A DNA stretch of 48,296 nucleotides from Methanocellales archaeon. GTDB lineage: Archaea; Halobacteriota; UBA148. Under the pieces are notes generated by a model. It saw only the letters and a list, made by a program, of their open reading frames with translations. It did not search any database and was not told the origin of the DNA. The stretch lies in contig JAQUQR010000003.1 of the NCBI GenBank assembly GCA_028715985.1, forward strand, positions 109,990 through 158,285. The letters are read 5' to 3'. A program made the position numbers and the translations under genes. Below are positions 1 through 8,810 of the stretch, piece after piece. How positions within the stretch are numbered: position 1 is the stretch's first letter; the number at the start of each line of letters is the position of its first letter.

Positions 1-2
1 AC

Positions 3-908
3 AGCAGAGCGTCTACTGGGGTCCACGAGTTATCGCTCTTGACAACATATGAGGATAAGTATCATGTGAAGAGAACGGACACCATTTCGACAGGAGTGGA
101 CGTTAAGGGCATACCGGAGGTAGATATAACAAAAACGGAGACGAGTCCAGAAGAGATCAAGGGTGGGGAATCGTATGCAAAGCTGAAACTGAAAATAGAT
201 AATGTTGGAACAGATGATGCGAAGTACCTAAAGCTCTCGTTAAATGTAACGGATCCTTTCGGCTTCTCAAAAGCTTATCATCAAGTGTATGAAACCGGTC
301 TTTTAGGTGCTGGCAGCAGTTCTGAGGCTGTTTTCTATCTAGACGTGGATATCGATGCGAGAGCAGGGGCTTACGATATACCGGTGAAAATAGAATACCA
401 AGATACCCGCGGAGAAAAATATGAGAAGACCGAAAAAATAGAGATCACGATCAAAGAGAAGCCCAACTTTGAAATTGTCAGTGTAAAGACGTCTCCAGAT
501 GTTACCACACAAGGATCTACTGTAGAATTGCGCATAGCTATCAGGAACACTGGGAACGAAGAAGCCGAATCTGTAAGCCTGAGGGCAATGGGGGTAGCTG
601 AGCAGCCATTCGACTTCGATGTGAAAAGTGATTTCATAGGAAATCTTAAGCCAGATGAAACTGGGGAAGCAGTACTAAAGCTCAGCGTCAAGGACGACAC
701 ACCCTTAAAAATTTATCATTTGGATACAGAGATAAGGTGCGTTGGAGACAAGGACATAGGCGACGAGAATGTCTATACTTTTGATAGAACGGTATCGCTG
801 AACGTCTCAAAGACAGGTGGACTTGAAATCCCTGGATTTGAGGCGGTTTTTGCAGTTGCAAGTCTAACAGTAGCTTGTTTCGTGCTGAGAAAACGAAAGT
901 GGGCTTAA
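3..908 (+). CDS. S-layer-like / COG1361 surface protein with PGF-CTERM anchor, 5' truncated
   Basis: The reading frame is open to the left edge, so the gene begins outside the window; a TTG at 39 is only an internal possibility. Two similar beta-rich stretches carry the NxGxxxAxxxxL pattern (NVGTDDAKYL, then NTGNEEAESV) typical of COG1361/CARDB-like extracellular repeats. The C-terminus has the archaeosortase signal: PGFE, a hydrophobic segment, then a basic RKRKWA tail. From family knowledge such proteins are exported, cleaved near PGF and lipid-anchored at the cell surface. PstS in this window ends in the same kind of tail. The ligand or role is unknown; an S-layer-associated or adhesion protein is an inference. 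Confidence 0.75.
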   Translation, partial: SRASTGVHELSLLTTYEDKYHVKRTDTISTGVDVKGIPEVDITKTETSPEEIKGGESYAKLKLKIDNVGTDDAKYLKLSLNVTDPFGFSKAYHQVYETGLLGAGSSSEAVFYLDVDIDARAGAYDIPVKIEYQDTRGEKYEKTEKIEITIKEKPNFEIVSVKTSPDVTTQGSTVELRIAIRNTGNEEAESVSLRAMGVAEQPFDFDVKSDFIGNLKPDETGEAVLKLSVKDDTPLKIYHLDTEIRCVGDKDIGDENVYTFDRTVSLNVSKTGGLEIPGFEAVFAVASLTVACFVLRKRKWA

Positions 909-996
909 GACTGTTTTTATTTATCGCAGGTGAATCATACTATCACTGTAAAACTAAGGATTATTATGAATTCCTTTAGATTCGATTAGGTATGGT

Positions 997-1809
997 ATGT
1001 TATATATGAATGATAGGGATACTACAGGTCCAGAAGAATTGAAAAGAAGTGAGAAAGAGCAATCTGTATCTATCACTTATATAGGTCATTCTACTGTACT
1101 TGTCGAATCGAGGGACTTCAGCTTTATTACAGATCCTATATTCAGTAACAGGATTGCCCGTTTCTTCAGAAGGAGAAAGGCTCCTTTGGCTGCAAGTGTT
1201 GAAGACTTGCCACCAATTGATTCAATCCTTATCTCTCATGGACATTACGATCATCTTGATGCGCCCACTCTCAAAAAGTTTGCAAAAGACATTCCCATAG
1301 TTGTCTCCAAAAGCTTGAGAAAGACCATTGTAAGACTGGGATTCTCTGACATTAGGTCCTTATCCTGGTGGGAGGGTACCAAAATAGGGAAGACAGAGAT
1401 CATAGCTGTACCAGCTTTCCATTTTTCTGGTCGGCCTCCTTTGTTGCTAAGGAATGACTACCAAGGGTATATCATCGAAGGCAAGAAGATCGTGTATTTC
1501 GCTGGTGACACGGGGCTGAAAAACGATTTTGAGGAAATAGGGAAAAGGTTTGAAATTGATTTGGCCTTCCTGCCAATCGGTGCATATTCACCTAGGTTCT
1601 TTAGGAGGCACCATCTCAGTCCGGAAGATGCTCTCAGGGCAATGGCGCTTCTAAAGGCAAAGAAAATGATACCAATACATTGGGGTACATTTGGACTTTC
1701 CTTTGAACCAATCAATGAGCCACCGGAAAGACTGGCAAAAATAACAAAAGAATCTAATTTAGAGGAAAGGGTACTAATTCTAAATCCTGGAGAAAGAGCA
1801 GAGCTATAA
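997..1809 (+). CDS. Metallo-beta-lactamase-fold hydrolase (UlaG-like)
   Basis: This 270-residue protein has the metal-binding HGHYDHLD motif about residue 88, a later AGDTG segment and a C-terminal HWGTF. That order is typical of the MBL-fold family with L-ascorbate-6-phosphate lactonase (UlaG) and NAPE-PLD-like enzymes. The N-terminal YIGHSTVLVES strand and the FITDPIFSNR segment are also family hallmarks. It is probably a cytosolic metal-dependent hydrolase; the substrate cannot be read from the sequence. The ATG at 997 is used, and a second in-frame ATG at 1006 is equally possible because no strong ribosome binding site separates them. It stands alone on the + strand. Confidence 0.8.
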   Translation: MLYMNDRDTTGPEELKRSEKEQSVSITYIGHSTVLVESRDFSFITDPIFSNRIARFFRRRKAPLAASVEDLPPIDSILISHGHYDHLDAPTLKKFAKDIPIVVSKSLRKTIVRLGFSDIRSLSWWEGTKIGKTEIIAVPAFHFSGRPPLLLRNDYQGYIIEGKKIVYFAGDTGLKNDFEEIGKRFEIDLAFLPIGAYSPRFFRRHHLSPEDALRAMALLKAKKMIPIHWGTFGLSFEPINEPPERLAKITKESNLEERVLILNPGERAEL

Positions 1810-1835
1810 AATATTTTGGAGCAGCAGCGAAAAAT

Positions 1836-2063
1836 GTGCAATTAAGGAGCTTGATTAAAAATGATAATCAAAAAGAACAATACGAACTTAAAATGTCAAA
1901 GAGAGCTGTCAGATGTTATGTTTTTGGGCGAATCTTTTCGAAAGACGAAAAATACTATAAGAAATACTATAATAGCATCGGATTTTTAGGTCTTCTAAGC
2001 GCCCCTAACATCTGCTTAAGCTGTTTGTCAATATTACAAATGGATCCAATGATCAAAGCTTAA
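1836..2063 (+). other. Doubtful 75-codon ORF in a gap of about 385 bases
   Basis: The gap between the metallo-hydrolase and the putative RHH gene contains an open frame of 75 codons starting at an ATG. It is rich in Lys and Tyr (FSKDEKYYKKYYNSI), has no recognisable domain and no clear ribosome binding site. It is probably not a gene. It is listed so the gap is described; the right part of the gap holds the repeats and operator-like sites given separately. Confidence 0.2.
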
Positions 2064-2103
2064 CTTTTAATCGTTTAGACTTTAGGAGTCAAAGCTTGAC
2101 TTT
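2053..2103 (+). repeat. Pair of 15-bp direct repeats
   Basis: TCAAAGCTTAACTTT at 2053-2067 and TCAAAGCTTGACTTT at 2089-2103 differ at one base and are 36 bp apart. Each is itself partly palindromic (AAAGCTT). They lie upstream of the putative autoregulated RHH gene and may be a second regulatory element or a chance duplication. Confidence 0.5.
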
Positions 2104-2136
2104 CAGTACAGATCCACAAAGACCACAACCTATTTA

Positions 2137-2195
2137 TATGTTAACACACTATTTGTATGCTAACACATATAAAACTTATAATAGAGGTGTTAACT
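2137..2195 (+). promoter_or_regulatory. TATA box with three TGYTAAC operator-like sites
   Basis: TATGTTAACACA (2137-2148) and TATGCTAACACA (2156-2167) are near-identical sites 19 bp apart. A third TGTTAAC (2188-2194) overlaps the ribosome binding site and abuts the TTG start. The TATA-like ATATAAAA near 2166-2173 overlaps the second site and lies about 26 bases before the start. Binding at these sites would block TBP and the start region, so autorepression by the downstream small protein is inferred. Confidence 0.5.
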
Positions 2196-2374
2196 TGGGC
2201 AAAATTACCATATACCTGGGTGATGATGAAGAGCAGAAGCTCCATGCAATTATGGATCGGTTGAAGAAAGGCATAACTTCAGAAATACCAGAGTTGAAGA
2301 TAGACCTAAGCAAGAGTCAGATCGTCAAAATGGCGATTAATGGATTGCATGAAAGGTTGTTCCCGAAGGAATAG
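2195..2374 (+). CDS. Small putative ribbon-helix-helix DNA-binding protein
   Basis: The preferred product starts at TTG 2195, preceded by GAGGTG at 2184-2189, giving 59 residues; the frame is open upstream to 2096. It begins with a short strand (KITIYLG), then a predicted helix, and near the C-terminus has KSQIVKMAINGLHERL, which resembles the second helix of ribbon-helix-helix regulators. Repeated TGYTAAC sites immediately upstream, one touching the start, fit an autoregulator. The family assignment is by pattern only. A toxin-antitoxin antitoxin is an alternative, but no toxin gene follows. Confidence 0.55.
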   Translation: MGKITIYLGDDEEQKLHAIMDRLKKGITSEIPELKIDLSKSQIVKMAINGLHERLFPKE

Positions 2375-2490
2375 CAGAATAACCTGACAAATGTAGAACT
2401 TCTTATGACTTGTTGTGCATAATAAAAATCGTCTATTCCGTGATACTACAGAGACACGGCAAATACGTACTTCTTGAATTAGAAAAAGTT

Positions 2491-3108
2491 TTACTGTATA
2501 TCCTTCTCGATTTTACTGGTAGGAGTCACTAATCCACCAGTAATTATCATTTTGAATCCATCCTCTATGCTCATATCTAAGTATACAACCTCTTTTTCAG
2601 GAATCATGGCTAAAAATCCAGAGGTGGGATTGGGTGCAGTTGGTATAAATATGTTCAGGGTGTGCTCTGCAGTTTTTTCTTGAATTTCTTCTGCGCTGCC
2701 GCCTGCAACAAAACCTATTACGTACGCCCCTTTTCGGGGATACTCCACCAAAACCACTCTTTTAAATTCTTCTTTTTGCATTAGCAAAGCAGAGCTTGCT
2801 TGTTTTATGGATGAATGGATCACTCGTATCAGAGGAATTTTACTTAAGGTACTTTCAAAAAGCTCAACCCATTTTTTGCCTATTGCATGACTGACAATTG
2901 ACCCTACCAGTAAAACTAATAGCAACATGATTAAGAAGCTCAAACCAGTAATAGAGTACCCAAAAATCCTTGTCACGAAAGGTCTTAATAGGCTGTCTAG
3001 GAAATCAAACAAAAACCACACTATGTACAACGTTGCCAATAAAGGTACCAAAACAACTAAACCAGCTATAAAGTAATTTCTTAATCTGACGAACATTCTC
3101 CATTCCAT
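2491..3108 (-). CDS. DUF502 family membrane protein
   Basis: This 205-residue protein has an N-terminal membrane segment (FIAGLVVLVPLLATLYIVWFL), a second at about residues 55-75 (LSFLIMLLLVLLVGSIV), and a soluble C-terminal part with the family-like PTAPNPTSGFLAMIP segment. The length and order match DUF502 (COG2928), a conserved membrane family of unknown function found in bacteria, plants and archaea. It is a single gene reading away from TBP across about 137 bases. No function is assigned. Confidence 0.8.
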   Translation of the reverse strand: MEWRMFVRLRNYFIAGLVVLVPLLATLYIVWFLFDFLDSLLRPFVTRIFGYSITGLSFLIMLLLVLLVGSIVSHAIGKKWVELFESTLSKIPLIRVIHSSIKQASSALLMQKEEFKRVVLVEYPRKGAYVIGFVAGGSAEEIQEKTAEHTLNIFIPTAPNPTSGFLAMIPEKEVVYLDMSIEDGFKMIITGGLVTPTSKIEKDIQ

Positions 3109-3245
3109 TCTCTTCTGTACATCCCCGCCTATTAAGGATATCTATCCTATCTTATCCTATCCTATTTCCCTTATTTCATTTTCAATAATTACCAATTCAT
3201 TTTCTGGATGTACAAATTTAAACTATGTGATGAATCAACGGTAGA

Positions 3246-3797
3246 TTAGAGCAGTCCTAGCCCCTCTATCTGGCGTCTTACTATCTCCACGCCTTTTTCG
3301 CAATCGGATAAGGTTTTGCCTCCTGTTACCACCAACTTGCCAGACCCGAATATCAATACGACTATTTTTGGCTCCTCTACTCTGTATACCAAGCCGGGAA
3401 ATTGCTCCGGCTCATACTCGATGTTCTCCAGGCCCAGCCCGATAGCTATCGCATTCAAGTTAAGCTCTGATCCCAAATCGGCAGATGCGACGATGTTCTG
3501 GATTACGAACTCTGGATTTTTTTCAACAGCTATCCCCATAGATCGCAGCTCTTCAGCCACATTATTGATTACCACTTTCACATCATCGACACTTTTAACA
3601 CCCGTACACACGATCTTACCTGTGCCAAAGATCAGGAAAGCAGCCTTTGGTTGATTTAGGTGATAGACAAGACCTGGAAATTTATTCTTATCATAAACTG
3701 CGCTATCAAGCTTTGATTCGATCAATGGCAGGTCAAATTTGTCGGCAAATCTGGCATTTGCAACTACATTCTCCACTTTAATAGTAGACTTTGTCAT
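3246..3797 (-). CDS. tbp: TATA-box-binding protein TBP
   Basis: The 183 residues form the two imperfect direct repeats of the TBP saddle, about residues 7-90 and 98-181. Each repeat ends with a matching block: [19 protein letters not shown] with GKIVCTG, and [19 protein letters not shown] with GKLVVTG. These segments hold the DNA-intercalating and strand-forming residues. The protein recruits TFB and RNA polymerase at TATA boxes, many of which are visible in this window. Length and ATG start are typical for archaea. It faces the divergent lysyl-tRNA synthetase gene across about 110 bases. Confidence 0.97.
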   Translation of the reverse strand: MTKSTIKVENVVANARFADKFDLPLIESKLDSAVYDKNKFPGLVYHLNQPKAAFLIFGTGKIVCTGVKSVDDVKVVINNVAEELRSMGIAVEKNPEFVIQNIVASADLGSELNLNAIAIGLGLENIEYEPEQFPGLVYRVEEPKIVVLIFGSGKLVVTGGKTLSDCEKGVEIVRRQIEGLGLL

Positions 3798-3907
3798 GTT
3801 TCCCTCTATCCTTCTCTTCTATTCTATCCTATCATACCACCCTCCAATAATAAAACCTCTGCTGTAGGACGTAAAGATTTATCTGTTCTAGTGGCGAGTT
3901 ATGCTCG

Positions 3908-5362
3908 ATGAGCGAAAACGTTCACTGGTCAGATGTGATAGCTGAGGACGTATTGCAAAGGGGGAATAGGCACGTTGTGGCGACTGGCATAACCCCTTCA
4001 GGATCCATTCATATAGGAAACATGCGGGAGGTGGCCATTGCTAATGCAGTATGTCGTGCGCTAAGGAATCATGGTGCAGATGCAAGACTGATCTATATTG
4101 CAGATACTTATGACCCTCTCCGCAAAGTATATCCCTTTCTCCCAGAAGGCTATGTGGAGCACATCGGCAAGCCACTCTCAGAAATACCAGATCCAGATGG
4201 TTGTTGCCCCAGTTATGCGGAGCATTTCCTTCGACCATTTTTGAACTCTCTTGAAAGGTTGGGGATTAAACTAGAGGTATATAGAGCAGATGATATGTAC
4301 AAAAGCGGTATGTATACAGATACCATAAAAACTGCACTTGAGAACAGAGACAAAATTGCAAAAATACTATCTGGAGTGGCTGGTACATCCATCCCATCAA
4401 GTTGGAGTCCATTCAATCCTTTATGCGAACAATGCGGCAGGATTAAAGATGTCCTTGTCAAGGGACATGCGGGAAATAGTGTTGACTACGAGTGTATTTG
4501 TGGTCATAGGGGGGTTGCTGACTTTTCAAAAGGCGGAGGAAAGCTCACTTGGCGGGTGGACTGGCCCGCAAGATGGAAAATACTCGACATCACCGTAGAG
4601 CCTTTTGGAAAAGATCATGCTGTTGCAGGGGGCTCGTATGATACTGGTGTGCGCATCTCAAAGGACGTCTATGGCCATAAGCCGCCATATCCCATACCAT
4701 TTGAGCACATATTTCTTAAAGGCAGGGGCAAGATGTCCTCTTCTACGGGAACCCTGGTATCTATCCAAGAGATGCTGGACATTCTTCCACCAGAGGTGTT
4801 GATGCACCTCTTCCTTAGGACTAATCCAGAAAAGCACATCGAGTTTGATCCTGGGTTGCCGCTACTAAATCTGATAGATGAATACGATCGAATACATGGG
4901 TGGCAAATTTCCTTTAGGCATATGGTCACGATCGTGCAAACCGCGCAGGACTTCGATCAGATTCTGGAGGTACTCCGTCGCAGTGGCTATGGGGTCAGCG
5001 ATCTCGATGCTATAAGGCAGCGCTCTATTAATGCCAAAAATTGGCTAAGTAAATTTGCACCACCCTCTGTTAAATTCAAAGTGCAGGAAACGCTACCCGT
5101 TGGAGTAAAAAAACTGTCTCAGAAACAGAGATTTGCTTTGGGGATTCTTGCAGACGAAATTGGAAGCAAAAAAACTGCGGAGGAATTGCATAATGAAATC
5201 TATGAGGTAGCAGAAGAAGCCGGCATAGATTCCAGCGATTTATTCAAAGCGATCTATGTTGCAATACTGGGAAAATCATCTGGTCCTAGGGCTGGCTGGT
5301 TCCTTCTCTCTCTCGATGGTAATTTTATTAAGGAGCGCCTCAGGGATGCATCCAAAATGTAA
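3908..5362 (+). CDS. lysK: Class I lysyl-tRNA synthetase
   Basis: The enzyme charges tRNA(Lys) with lysine. It is the class I form found in most euryarchaea rather than the bacterial/eukaryotic class II form. The class I signatures are present: HIGN at residues 35-38 and KMSSS near residues 274-279 in the Rossmann catalytic core. Cys pairs (CEQC, then CICG) near residues 173-198 could bind zinc. The 484-residue length fits the smaller archaeal class I enzymes. The ATG at 3908 lies upstream of the conserved VVATGITPSG block at a normal distance. Confidence 0.95.
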   Translation: MSENVHWSDVIAEDVLQRGNRHVVATGITPSGSIHIGNMREVAIANAVCRALRNHGADARLIYIADTYDPLRKVYPFLPEGYVEHIGKPLSEIPDPDGCCPSYAEHFLRPFLNSLERLGIKLEVYRADDMYKSGMYTDTIKTALENRDKIAKILSGVAGTSIPSSWSPFNPLCEQCGRIKDVLVKGHAGNSVDYECICGHRGVADFSKGGGKLTWRVDWPARWKILDITVEPFGKDHAVAGGSYDTGVRISKDVYGHKPPYPIPFEHIFLKGRGKMSSSTGTLVSIQEMLDILPPEVLMHLFLRTNPEKHIEFDPGLPLLNLIDEYDRIHGWQISFRHMVTIVQTAQDFDQILEVLRRSGYGVSDLDAIRQRSINAKNWLSKFAPPSVKFKVQETLPVGVKKLSQKQRFALGILADEIGSKKTAEELHNEIYEVAEEAGIDSSDLFKAIYVAILGKSSGPRAGWFLLSLDGNFIKERLRDASKM

Positions 5363-5443
5363 ACTATTGGTTGATATACAATTAAAAGAATAGCTTTATA
5401 ATTGTTGCATAAAGATATGAATGCGTAGGTCAAAGGTTGCAAG

Positions 5444-5743
5444 ATGAATCTAGATAATAAAATCAAGGAAAGACTCAAAGGCTATCTAGAGCGGGATGAG
5501 AAGGGCATAAGAAAGGCTGTTCTATGTTTGTTCTTGAAAGATCATTCCTATACGACAGAGGACGTACATACTTATTTGGTGGAAAATGGATTTGATGTAA
5601 GCTATAGAGGCATATCTGCGATGGTGGGCTTGATGAACACCAAGCTGGGCATTCTCTCTATTGATGTAACAGGTGAGCATAACGTGTATTCCCTGAAAGA
5701 TGGGCATAGGGATATCGTCAAATCTGTTTTGGATAATTACTAA
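5444..5743 (+). CDS. DUF2551 family winged-helix-like protein
   Basis: This 99-residue protein resembles the DUF2551 family known from methanogens: an N-terminal helical segment with RDEKGIRKAVLCLFL, the core VSYRGISAMVGLMNTKLGIL, and the ending EHNVYSLKDGHRDIVKSVL. The layout suggests a winged-helix fold that may bind nucleic acid, but its role is unknown. The stop codon lies 15 bases before the cis-prenyltransferase ATG on the same strand, so the two are probably co-transcribed. Confidence 0.75.
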   Translation: MNLDNKIKERLKGYLERDEKGIRKAVLCLFLKDHSYTTEDVHTYLVENGFDVSYRGISAMVGLMNTKLGILSIDVTGEHNVYSLKDGHRDIVKSVLDNY

Positions 5744-5758
5744 CTAGTGGCAGGTCTC

Positions 5759-6667
5759 ATGCTCCAAAAAATTGCAAACACGCTATATACAGGATATGAA
5801 TATCTCCTTACCCAAGAAATACTCGGAAATCCAGTTCCATCGCATATTGCAATCATTCAGGATGGAAACCGAAGATATGCTGCCAAGCTGGACAAGCCAA
5901 GTTACTATGGGCACTTCTATGGTGCAAACACGACTGAGAAGGTGATGGATTGGTGTCTAGAGCTCGGTATCAGACAGCTAACCATTTATGCTCTCTCCAC
6001 AGAGAATTTCAGCAGACCTTACTCGGAGCTTAGACATCTCTTTGAACTCTTCAAGAAAAAATTCGATGAAATATGTGTTGACGAGCGCGTTCATCGCGAT
6101 AAAATGCAAATCCGTGTGATAGGTAACGTCGATCTGTTACCTCAGGATTTGAGGTTGGCTGCTCAGAGGGCAGAACGAATTACTCAGCAATATGAAAATT
6201 TTCGTTTAAACGTCGCGTTGGCCTATGGTGGCAGATGGGAACTTTTGGATGTGGTGAAGGCGATTACAAAAAATGTAGAGAGTGGTGTGCTAAAAGCCAA
6301 AGACATAAACCAGGATACGATATCGGATTATCTGTATTCCAATGGTTCGCCGACGAATGTTGATTTGATCATTAGAACCGGGGGAGAAAAAAGACTGTCA
6401 AACTTCCTTCCTTGGCAGGCAAGCGGTAACGAATGTGCGGCATATTTCTGTGCCCCTTATTGGCCTGAGTTTCGTAAGATAGATTTCTTGCGAGCGATTC
6501 GCACTTACCAGATGAGGGATAAAGAAAAAAGGAGTAACACCTTAATGAGAGCAATTTCTTTGCTTAGGGAATGTGTCAAGATCGAGATGGAGGAAGCTCT
6601 CGAGTCATCCGCACTTAAGATCAGAAGAGATATGGCAAGGCGGCTGAAAGGCCCAAGATCAGAGTAG
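5759..6667 (+). CDS. uppS: cis-Prenyltransferase (UppS/dehydrodolichyl diphosphate synthase family), catalytic subunit
   Basis: It condenses isopentenyl diphosphate units into a long Z-polyprenyl diphosphate, the lipid carrier for archaeal glycosylation. The catalytic block HIAIIQDGNRRYA has the essential Asp at residue 35. The YALSTENFSRP segment and RTGGEKRLSNFLPWQ near residue 206 form the substrate pocket. ATG 5759, preceded by GGCAGGTC, is chosen; GTG 5747 would add four residues. A convergent homologue lacking the catalytic Asp ends five bases away. This suggests a two-subunit enzyme like that described in Methanosarcina mazei. Confidence 0.92.
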   Translation: MLQKIANTLYTGYEYLLTQEILGNPVPSHIAIIQDGNRRYAAKLDKPSYYGHFYGANTTEKVMDWCLELGIRQLTIYALSTENFSRPYSELRHLFELFKKKFDEICVDERVHRDKMQIRVIGNVDLLPQDLRLAAQRAERITQQYENFRLNVALAYGGRWELLDVVKAITKNVESGVLKAKDINQDTISDYLYSNGSPTNVDLIIRTGGEKRLSNFLPWQASGNECAAYFCAPYWPEFRKIDFLRAIRTYQMRDKEKRSNTLMRAISLLRECVKIEMEEALESSALKIRRDMARRLKGPRSE

Positions 6668-6672
6668 AGTAA

Positions 6673-7317
6673 CTATTCGCCAAACCTTCTTTGTCTTTTC
6701 TGATAGTCTCGCACAGCTCGTAGCAAATCTATTTTTCTGAAATCGAGCCAGTTCACATCTGTAAAATAGAGCTCCGAGTACACCGCTTGCCATATCAAGA
6801 AGTTCGTGAGTCGCTCTCCTCCTGTCCTGATTATCAGGTCCGGCTCTGATTTAAAAATCAGGTGTGATTCAACCATCTTTTCATCTACATCCTCAGGTTT
6901 CACCTCTCCTTTCTCGACATTTTGCATAATCTGCTTAATAGCAGTGGAGAGCTCATATTTCCCTCCAAAACCGATTGAAATATCTAGCGTTAGATCACGC
7001 CCATCTTTGCTTACTTCTATCTTCTCAGATTCTGTGTAGATCGTTACATCTGCCTGAGCACATGACCTCATTTCAACCAAGAGCTTTGAATAAATGCTCT
7101 TGCTGACATCTTCCTTATCGGTCACGCTGATATAAACTGTAATCCGGGATATTTTAATCTCGGAACACCAAAAGACAAATTCCTTTAGCTTATTGAATGC
7201 CTTGTTAGTTTGCAAATCATCTTCTGCAATGACGAGGATGATATGTTTTGGCAGATCTTCCTTTTCTATCTGACTGATAATCCTTCTTTCATATAGGGCT
7301 GAAATGATCTCTTTCAT
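6673..7317 (-). CDS. Non-catalytic cis-prenyltransferase homologue, probable partner subunit (NgBR/Nus1-like role)
   Basis: The protein is clearly related to the adjacent UppS: RTGGERLTNFLIWQAVYSELYF and FRKIDLLRAVRDYQ align with it. The catalytic HIxxxxDGNRR block is replaced by HIILVIAEDDLQ, with Ala at the place of the active-site Asp. The C-terminus has RFG, like the RxG motif important in heteromeric enzymes. It is probably the accessory subunit of a two-component cis-prenyltransferase; loss of activity is inferred. ATG 7317 is chosen because the N-terminus then aligns with UppS and TATA-like sequence lies upstream. An in-frame start at 7377 would add a hydrophobic leader. Confidence 0.8.
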   Translation of the reverse strand: MKEIISALYERRIISQIEKEDLPKHIILVIAEDDLQTNKAFNKLKEFVFWCSEIKISRITVYISVTDKEDVSKSIYSKLLVEMRSCAQADVTIYTESEKIEVSKDGRDLTLDISIGFGGKYELSTAIKQIMQNVEKGEVKPEDVDEKMVESHLIFKSEPDLIIRTGGERLTNFLIWQAVYSELYFTDVNWLDFRKIDLLRAVRDYQKRQRRFGE

Positions 7318-7398
7318 CTTGGTTAACTTTAACAATACTATAAGTACTAAGGGATAAAGTATTTCGGTATGTATCACTGAAGATAGTGGGGGGCAGAT

Positions 7399-8655
7399 TT
7401 GGAACCTTCTCTGGAATTATCGCAAAAACATAAGGTGTTGCGCATCTTGTTTGGCTGTGTTGCCCTGTTGCTTCCATTTCTGGTAATATGGCAACTAATG
7501 CTCATCGTTTTAGCTGTTACAATCATATTTGCGTTCATCGCGCCAAAAAATAGAATTTCAACACACATCTGTTTCGCTGTTTTGATTCTTGTAATCCTTT
7601 CTTGGTTGTTAAATTTTCCGATATACCTTCTGGGGGCATCCGTTGCCATCTTCACATTCAGCGGAGTAACAAGAGATCTCATAACCCAAAGAAAAACGGT
7701 CCAAGGTAGTGTGGCATTCCTTTTATTGGGAGTTATTTTTGCTTTTTGCATCGGTAGCTGGGTTATCGCACTTACGGATGTCACCCTCTCATCGCCGTAT
7801 CAGTTCATGTTCTTCTTGGCGGTGATAGGTGCGATCACGGGGGCTATGTTGGACTCTATTCCGCACTCGAATGAAAATCTAACCGTATCACTTGGGTCTG
7901 CCATGGCAATGTGGTTATTTGCAGGTTTTGGATATTGGGTCTCCCCTGGTTATCTTATGCTAGTGTTAGCGCTCATGTTGGAAATCGGTTACATCTCCTA
8001 TAGGGTGAACGTTGCAGACATAACTGGTGCATTGAGTGGAGTTCTTTGGGGCGTTTTAATCATAATCTTCGAGGATATGGGATGGTTTGCTGTCCTGTTT
8101 GGCTTTTTTGTGCTTGGTGGCGCGTTCACTAGATATAAGTACGAGTATAAACAATCGCTTGGAATTGCCGAGGCAGAGGGGGGAGCACGCGGATATCGGA
8201 ACGTGTTTGGAAATGGGCTTGTCGCTTTGATCTTGGCTGTTGCAGGAGGCGTTTTTGGTGATCCTATCTTCCTGGTAGGCTATCTGGGAGCGATTGCTAC
8301 AGCGACAGGAGATACGCTCGCTAGTGAGATCGGTGAAACCTCTGAATATCAGCCTGTGTCGATAATTACTTTCAAAAGGGTGCGTACTGGAACAAATGGT
8401 GCCATATCCGTTTTAGGTGAAATATCTGCAATAGCTGGCTCAGCTGCGATAGGAATACTTGCGATATTTCTGGGTATGGCGGGGCTTCAGGTGGCGTCTA
8501 TCACGATTCTGGGCGGTTTCATTGGCACCAATGTGGATAGCTTGCTCGGCGCTACCTTGGAGAACAGAGGGTACTTGACAAACAGCTCAGTTAACCTATT
8601 TGCAACGGCGGCAGGAGCTTTGGTTTCTGCTGGTTTGTATTATGTTTTGGTTTGA
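7399..8655 (+). CDS. DUF92 family integral membrane protein
   Basis: This 418-residue protein is almost entirely hydrophobic with about ten or more predicted membrane segments. The C-terminal half carries DUF92 hallmarks: a GARGYRNVFGNGLVA segment, TATGDTLASEIGE, and a late GGFIGTNVDSLLGATLE. Known DUF92 members include plant VTE6, a phytyl-phosphate kinase, so an isoprenoid-phosphate kinase is possible. Its position beside two cis-prenyltransferase subunits supports polyprenol or isoprenoid metabolism, but this is inference. The start is TTG 7399 with a G-rich stretch (GGGGGGCA) just upstream. It diverges from the accessory-subunit gene. Confidence 0.8.
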   Translation: MEPSLELSQKHKVLRILFGCVALLLPFLVIWQLMLIVLAVTIIFAFIAPKNRISTHICFAVLILVILSWLLNFPIYLLGASVAIFTFSGVTRDLITQRKTVQGSVAFLLLGVIFAFCIGSWVIALTDVTLSSPYQFMFFLAVIGAITGAMLDSIPHSNENLTVSLGSAMAMWLFAGFGYWVSPGYLMLVLALMLEIGYISYRVNVADITGALSGVLWGVLIIIFEDMGWFAVLFGFFVLGGAFTRYKYEYKQSLGIAEAEGGARGYRNVFGNGLVALILAVAGGVFGDPIFLVGYLGAIATATGDTLASEIGETSEYQPVSIITFKRVRTGTNGAISVLGEISAIAGSAAIGILAIFLGMAGLQVASITILGGFIGTNVDSLLGATLENRGYLTNSSVNLFATAAGALVSAGLYYVLV

Positions 8656-8810
8656 GGTTATTATAACGTCCTATGCTCTTTTCACACTATACCTTAGAAA
8701 AGATATCCTATTTTTCAACATAGTTCGAGGACAAGGGGCATTGGCGACGCCTGAAGCCAGCCGACATTTTACTAAAAATATATAACATCATCGAACAACC
8801 ACTTCTTTTT

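Noticed and set aside
7374-7784. A 136-codon minus-strand frame over the start of the DUF92 gene
   Set aside because: It mirrors a real membrane-protein gene, has no family resemblance, and the DUF92 frame has clear motifs.
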